The position numbers and the translations under genes were made by a program. From an uncultured Eubacteriales bacterium (GTDB lineage Bacteria; Bacillota; Clostridia; Monoglobales; Monoglobaceae): a stretch of 17,719 nt of DNA. This document shows positions 14,235 through 17,719 of the stretch, one piece after another. The DNA lies in assembly GCA_905198865.1 (NCBI GenBank), contig CAJKEB010000036.1:1-17719 (forward strand), given 5' to 3'. The notes beneath the pieces are model-generated. The model made no database searches. It was not told the DNA's origin and saw only the letters and a list, made by a program, of their open reading frames with translations. The stretch's first letter is position 1, and every line of letters starts with the position of its first letter.

Positions 14235-15365
14235 TTATTTCATAGCTTCGGCAACTTCGTCCATTATCTCTGAAATTTTCAAATGCTGCGGACACATACC
14301 CTCGCACTTTCTGCACTTTAAGCAGTCATCTGCGTGCTTATCCAGCTTGGCATACTTCTGCTTCGGCCCCGTTTCCCATGTATAGACCGAAGCGCATAGG
14401 TTATACAGCTTAAACACTTCAGGTATCTTAATCCCCGCCGGACACGGCATACAATAGGCACAGCCGGTGCATTGAACATTCGCACCCTTATTGAACACCT
14501 CTCCGGCTCTTATAAGCATGCTCCGTTCATCCTCCGAAAGCATTCCGATATCACTGCGGCTTGCGTATTCTATATTTTGCTTAAGCTGCTCCATATTGCC
14601 CATTCCGCTCAAAATAACCGTCACTTCTTTTCTGTCCCACAAGAAGTCAAGCGCGTATTCAACCTCGGATTTTCCTTTGGGCAGTTCTTCTTTTACATGT
14701 TTTGCTGTATTAGCCAGATAACCGCCCTTGAGCGGCTCCATGATAACCACGGCGAGGCCATGGCTTTCGGCATATTCAAGACCTTCAAGCCCTGCCTGAT
14801 GTCCTGCCGCTGCATCCGCATAGTTTATCTGGAGCTGGCAGAAGTCAAACACGCCGTCTGACGAATCTACTATATATTTAAATGCGTCCAGATCATCGTG
14901 GAACGAAAATCCGAAGTATTTTATCTTTCCGGCCTCCTTGTAATTTAGGAGCTTTTCAATAACGCCGAATTTTACAATCTTCTCGTCCCAGATCTTTCTT
15001 GACATATCGTGCAGAAGATAAAAATCGAAATAATCCGTCTGAACCTTTTCAAACTGCTCGTTAATCAGGCGCTCGACATCAGCCTCACAGTTTAAGTTCC
15101 AGTGCGGAAGCTTGTCGGCAATACAAATCTTATCACGGATACCGAGTCTTTTCACCACATCGCCGAGGGCAATCTCGCTCTCTCCGTTGTGGTACATATA
15201 CGCTGTGTCAAAATAATTGACGCCGTTATCCACCGCATACTTTATCATCTCTTCAAATGCGTCTCTGTCAATGACTTCCTTGCCGTTTACTGTTTTTGTC
15301 TCAAGACGCATACAGCCCAAACCGAGCACGGAAACCTCTTTATCTTTTATTTTTCTGTATTTCAT
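14235..15365 (-). CDS. Aldo/keto reductase with C-terminal two-[4Fe-4S] domain
   Basis: A 376-residue cytoplasmic oxidoreductase. Residues 1-285 are an aldo/keto reductase barrel with the full catalytic tetrad D53, Y58, K85 and H119, which normally reduces carbonyl groups with NAD(P)H. Residues 295-376 form a ferredoxin-like tail with CTGCAYCMPCP (C299, C302, C305, C308) and CLKCRKCEGMCP (C348, C351, C354, C358), fit to hold two [4Fe-4S] clusters. This fusion is common in anaerobic clostridia; the natural substrate is generally unknown. SD GAGGTG is 5 bases upstream of the ATG. It has its own promoter and is divergent from sigG. The gap to the zinc-ribbon gene downstream is 60 bases with no clear terminator, so readthrough is possible. 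Confidence 0.93.
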   Translation of the reverse strand: MKYRKIKDKEVSVLGLGCMRLETKTVNGKEVIDRDAFEEMIKYAVDNGVNYFDTAYMYHNGESEIALGDVVKRLGIRDKICIADKLPHWNLNCEADVERLINEQFEKVQTDYFDFYLLHDMSRKIWDEKIVKFGVIEKLLNYKEAGKIKYFGFSFHDDLDAFKYIVDSSDGVFDFCQLQINYADAAAGHQAGLEGLEYAESHGLAVVIMEPLKGGYLANTAKHVKEELPKGKSEVEYALDFLWDRKEVTVILSGMGNMEQLKQNIEYASRSDIGMLSEDERSMLIRAGEVFNKGANVQCTGCAYCMPCPAGIKIPEVFKLYNLCASVYTWETGPKQKYAKLDKHADDCLKCRKCEGMCPQHLKISEIMDEVAEAMK

Positions 15366-15399
15366 ACCAACACCTCAGAACTTAAAATACTTATAAATT

Positions 15400-15428
15400 A
15401 TTATACCACAAGTATATGCACTTTGCAA
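15400..15428 (-). promoter_or_regulatory. Promoter of the aldo/keto reductase gene
   Basis: On the minus strand TTGCAA (15428-15423), a 17-bp spacer and a perfect TATAAT (15405-15400), with a leader of about 28 bases to the ATG. Confidence 0.75.
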
Positions 15429-15457
15429 ATTGTTTTGTTCAAATTTTCGGCAGCGGT

Positions 15458-15487
15458 TGAATATAATTCTTTTGATTGCAAATACTG
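15458..15487 (+). promoter_or_regulatory. Sigma-G-like promoter upstream of sigG
   Basis: TGAATA (15458-15463), a 17-bp spacer and AATACTG (15481-15487). The known sigma-G pattern in Bacillus is TGAATA and CATACTA with a 17-18 bp spacer, so the -35 is perfect and the -10 differs at the two ends. No good sigma-A promoter was seen here. This fits autoregulation of sigG in the forespore. Confidence 0.65.
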
Positions 15488-15528
15488 TATACAACCAATC
15501 AACCCAAAACAATTAAGGAGGCAAAGTC

Positions 15529-16302
15529 ATGAGAAACAACAAAGTGGAAATCTGCGGCGTTAATACCTCAAAGCTTCCGATACTTTCCGCAAAAGAAAAG
15601 CAAGAGCTTTTTGAAAAAATAAAACAGGGCGACCGTGACGCACGTCAAAAATTCATATACGGCAACCTCAGACTTGTGCTCAGCATACTGAAACGCTTCG
15701 GGAACCGAAACGAAAACATAGACGACTTATTTCAGATTGGATGTATCGGACTTATCAAGGCAGTCGAGAACTTTGACACAAACCACGGAGTACAGTTCAG
15801 CACCTACGCCGTACCTATGATAATAGGCGAAATCAGGCGTTATCTCAGAGACAACAACTCAATTCGGGTCAGCCGCTCAATGCGTGACACGGCATACAAA
15901 GCATTGTCAATCAAGGAACGCCTGACCAATCAGAACGGCAAAGAACCGACAATAGGCGAAATTGCAAAAGAGCTGTCAATGAAGCCGGAGGATGTATCCA
16001 TTGCTCTTGACGCAATCATGGATCCGGTATCCATGCACGAGCCTGTATATCACGACGGCGCAGACGCCGTTTTTGTAATGGATCAGATTAAAGATGAAAA
16101 GAACATCGATGACTCATGGCTTGAAAGCATCTCTCTGAAAGAGGCGATAAGCCGCCTCGGCGACAGAGAAAAACATATAATCAACCTCAGGTTTTTTCAG
16201 GGCAAAACTCAGATGGAGGTTGCCGAAGAAATAGGCATCTCTCAGGCACAGGTTTCAAGACTTGAAAAGAACGCACTCGCAAACATGAAAAAGAATTTAT
16301 AA
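15529..16302 (+). CDS. sigG: RNA polymerase forespore sporulation sigma factor SigG
   Basis: A 257-residue sigma-70 family protein of the SigB/F/G group, of the usual SigG length. The N-terminus NKVEICGVNTSKLP is the hallmark of SigG. Region 2 (about 43-115) has NLRLVLS, DDLFQIGCIGLIKAVENFD and FSTYAVPMIIGEIRRYLRDN; region 3 follows with SIRVSRSMRDTAYKAL; region 4 ends in RFFQGKTQMEVAEEIGISQAQVSRLEK, matching the Bacillus SigG pattern very closely. It directs late gene expression in the forespore. SD AAGGAGG is at 15515-15521, 7 bases before the ATG. A sigma-G-like promoter lies upstream. Unlike Bacillus, spoIIGA and sigE are not immediately upstream; the neighbour is a divergent aldo/keto reductase. 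The next gene, a DD-carboxypeptidase, follows after about 70 bases and may be co-transcribed. Confidence 0.97.
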   Translation: MRNNKVEICGVNTSKLPILSAKEKQELFEKIKQGDRDARQKFIYGNLRLVLSILKRFGNRNENIDDLFQIGCIGLIKAVENFDTNHGVQFSTYAVPMIIGEIRRYLRDNNSIRVSRSMRDTAYKALSIKERLTNQNGKEPTIGEIAKELSMKPEDVSIALDAIMDPVSMHEPVYHDGADAVFVMDQIKDEKNIDDSWLESISLKEAISRLGDREKHIINLRFFQGKTQMEVAEEIGISQAQVSRLEKNALANMKKNL

Positions 16303-16311
16303 TACAAAACC

Positions 16312-16326
16312 TCCCTCACGGAGGGA
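16312..16326. other. Small hairpin between sigG and the carboxypeptidase gene
   Basis: TCCCTC-acg-GAGGGA, a 6-bp stem with a 3-base loop, 10 bases after sigG. No T-tract follows on the plus strand, so it is not a convincing terminator; it could protect a message end or weakly attenuate readthrough. No promoter was seen between it and the next gene. Confidence 0.4.
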
Positions 16327-16375
16327 AGCAAAATAATAAAATAACAAAGAAGCAAATAATAAAATGGAGGCAAAT

Positions 16376-17557
16376 ATGATAAAGCAAACAAAAACAACAG
16401 CGCTGTTAATAGCAGTAACTCTTATTTTAAGCATATCGCCTTTCAGCGTATCAGCAGAAAACACAGATACTCAGGTAGACACGGAGGTCTCGGCGTCGCT
16501 TGTAAACGCTAAGTCCGCTATTCTCATGGAACCGGTCAGCGGAACAGTACTCTATGAGTTCAACCCGGACGAACGATTGCAGATTGCAAGCGTCACAAAG
16601 ACAATGACAATGCTCCTGATAATGGAAGCGATTGACAACGGAAAAATAAGCTATACCGATATGGTCAGCACAAGCGAACACGCGGCGTCAATGGGCGGTT
16701 CGCAGGTGTTTCTCGAAGCCGGCGAGCAGATGAGCGTTGACGATATGCTCAAGGCAATCGCCATATCATCGGGAAACGACGCAGCTGTTGCCATGGCGGA
16801 ATTTGTCGCCGGAAGCGAGGAGGCGTTTGTGGAAATGATGAACAAAAAGGCCGCCGCTCTCGGCTGTGAGAACACGCACTTCTGCAACTGCAACGGACTT
16901 GATGAACCGGACGACCACTACAGCACAGCAAGAGACGTAGCAAAAATATCATGCGAGCTGATAAAGCACACGGATATTTTCAAATATACAACTACATGGA
17001 TGGACACACTGCGTGACGGAGCCTTCGGACTCTCGAACACCAATAAGCTGCTTAAGTCCTATAACGGAGCCAACGGACTCAAAACCGGCTCGACCGAAAA
17101 GGCGAAATACTGCCTCTCAGCGTCCGCCGAAAGGAACGGTATGGAGCTTATCGCAGTTGTCCTCGGCGCGCCCAGTACAGCCGACCGTTTCGGCAGCGCA
17201 ACAAAGCTGCTTGACTTCGGATTTGCCAACTACAGCTTAGTCAGAGGCGCGGAGAAAATCGAAATGATACCGAATATACAGGTTCAGAGCGGTGTGCGCG
17301 ACAATGTACCCGTTGAACTCAGCGGTTCGTCGGACTTCATTGTCAAAAAGGGCAATGAGGACAAGGTAGAAACTGAAATTAATATTGAGTCGTCATGCGT
17401 TGCACCGGTACAAAAGGGTCAGAAGGTGGGCAACGTAATATTCAAGATAGACGGCGCAAAGGTCGCTGAGACTGATATAACCGTTATGGAAACAGTAGAA
17501 AAAATAAACGTATGGCAGCTGTTCATCAAAAATATGAAGAAATATTTCAACGTATAA
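16376..17557 (+). CDS. D-alanyl-D-alanine carboxypeptidase (DacF-like, low-molecular-weight PBP)
   Basis: A 393-residue penicillin-binding protein that removes the terminal D-Ala from peptidoglycan stem peptides. Residues 1-27 are a signal peptide ending SVSA. The serine peptidase S11 motifs are complete: S72-V-T-K75, S132-G-N134 and K236-T-G. A beta-rich PBP5 C-terminal domain follows (about 290-370), then a short basic amphipathic tail (NVWQLFIKNMKKYFNV) likely to sit on the membrane. The ATG at 16376 is preferred: GGAGG is at 16366-16370, whereas the upstream in-frame ATG at 16364 has no SD and overlaps this one. It lies behind sigG with no separate promoter seen, which suggests forespore expression; Bacillus DacF is likewise forespore-made, from the spoIIA operon. 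Vegetative use cannot be excluded. Confidence 0.92.
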   Translation: MIKQTKTTALLIAVTLILSISPFSVSAENTDTQVDTEVSASLVNAKSAILMEPVSGTVLYEFNPDERLQIASVTKTMTMLLIMEAIDNGKISYTDMVSTSEHAASMGGSQVFLEAGEQMSVDDMLKAIAISSGNDAAVAMAEFVAGSEEAFVEMMNKKAAALGCENTHFCNCNGLDEPDDHYSTARDVAKISCELIKHTDIFKYTTTWMDTLRDGAFGLSNTNKLLKSYNGANGLKTGSTEKAKYCLSASAERNGMELIAVVLGAPSTADRFGSATKLLDFGFANYSLVRGAEKIEMIPNIQVQSGVRDNVPVELSGSSDFIVKKGNEDKVETEINIESSCVAPVQKGQKVGNVIFKIDGAKVAETDITVMETVEKINVWQLFIKNMKKYFNV

Positions 17558-17629
17558 CGTCAAGCAGGCACTTGACATAGTGAGAATAATATGATGTTGG
17601 TGAGATAAAATATAATATTAAGCAGAAGA

Positions 17630-17658
17630 GGCTGCTGTAATTAATAAATACAGCAGCC
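17630..17658 (+). terminator. Terminator after the carboxypeptidase gene
   Basis: GGCTGCTGTA (17630-17639) and TACAGCAGCC (17649-17658) form a perfect 10-bp stem with a 9-base A/T loop, 72 bases past the stop codon. A weak T-rich stretch follows. The stem is nearly the same as at 861-890. The short gap before it (17558-17629) shows no further feature. Confidence 0.7.
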
Positions 17659-17689
17659 CAATTCAAATTATAGTTTATCGGGGAGTTAT

Positions 17690-17706
17690 TGCAAGCTAAG
17701 CTTGCA
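17690..17706. repeat. Stem-loop at the window end
   Basis: TGCAAGC-taa-GCTTGCA, a perfect 7-bp stem with a 3-base loop, followed by GCCGGAGACCG. Its shape (7-bp stem, 3-base loop) equals that of the hairpins at 4049-4065 and 13186-13202, but the flanks differ, so membership of the same family is not shown. Confidence 0.4.
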
Positions 17707-17719
17707 GCCGGAGACCGAC

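Noticed and set aside
14472..14861. Plus-strand open frame of 129 codons inside the aldo/keto reductase gene
   Set aside because: Antisense to a gene with all catalytic and Fe-S residues; no SD and no domain pattern.
17573..17600. Promoter suggested by TTGACA at 17573
   Set aside because: No -10 hexamer lies 16-18 bases downstream; TAATAT is only 9 bases away.

Overview
The window looks like chromosomal DNA from a spore-forming, anaerobic Gram-positive bacterium of the class Clostridia. The signs are a clear sporulation sigma factor (SigG), strong AAGGAG-type ribosome binding sites, TTGACA/TATAAT promoters with 17-bp spacers, an oxygen-sensitive type of aldo/keto reductase with two [4Fe-4S] motifs, and a very large secreted plant-glycan enzyme. 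A gut or plant-fibre habitat is an inference. No tRNA, rRNA, CRISPR array, transposase or phage gene was seen.

Layout. 1-165: non-coding, with the cut-off end of a dispersed repeat and a terminator. 166-855: a small XRE-type regulator (-) and a lipoprotein with an Ada-like Zn/Cys domain (+), diverging from one short region that carries a perfect 20-bp palindrome. 920-3896: a copper-resistance operon (-), csoR then copA, read from a promoter with two CsoR-like operators. The CopA carries a fused C-terminal CopZ-like domain that also has its own internal ribosome binding site. 3900-4135: palindromes and a repeat element. 4136-10348: a 2070-residue secreted glycoside hydrolase family 3 protein (-) with many accessory domains and, unexpectedly, a C-terminal rhodanese domain with an intact active-site loop. 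10495-11283: a divergent AraC-type regulator, its likely controller. 11317-13007: a translationally coupled Lrp/AsnC regulator and PLP aminotransferase pair (-), resembling the alaR-alaT arrangement of Bacillus. 13080-13355: another copy of the repeat and a hairpin. 13356-14174: a zinc-ribbon membrane protein (-). 14235-15365: an aldo/keto reductase with C-terminal Fe-S domain (-). 15529-17557: sigG and a sporulation-type D-Ala-D-Ala carboxypeptidase (+), then a terminator.

How the genes work together. Copper sensing (CsoR), export (CopA) and a possible chaperone (CopZ domain) form one self-regulated unit. The AraC regulator and GH3 protein form a polysaccharide-use unit. sigG sits behind a sigma-G-like promoter, consistent with the known autoregulation of sigG, and the downstream carboxypeptidase may be read with it to modify forespore peptidoglycan. 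The most unusual items are the rhodanese-tailed secreted GH3, the CopA-CopZ fusion with an embedded start, and an intergenic repeat family whose hairpin differs between copies by compensated base pairs.
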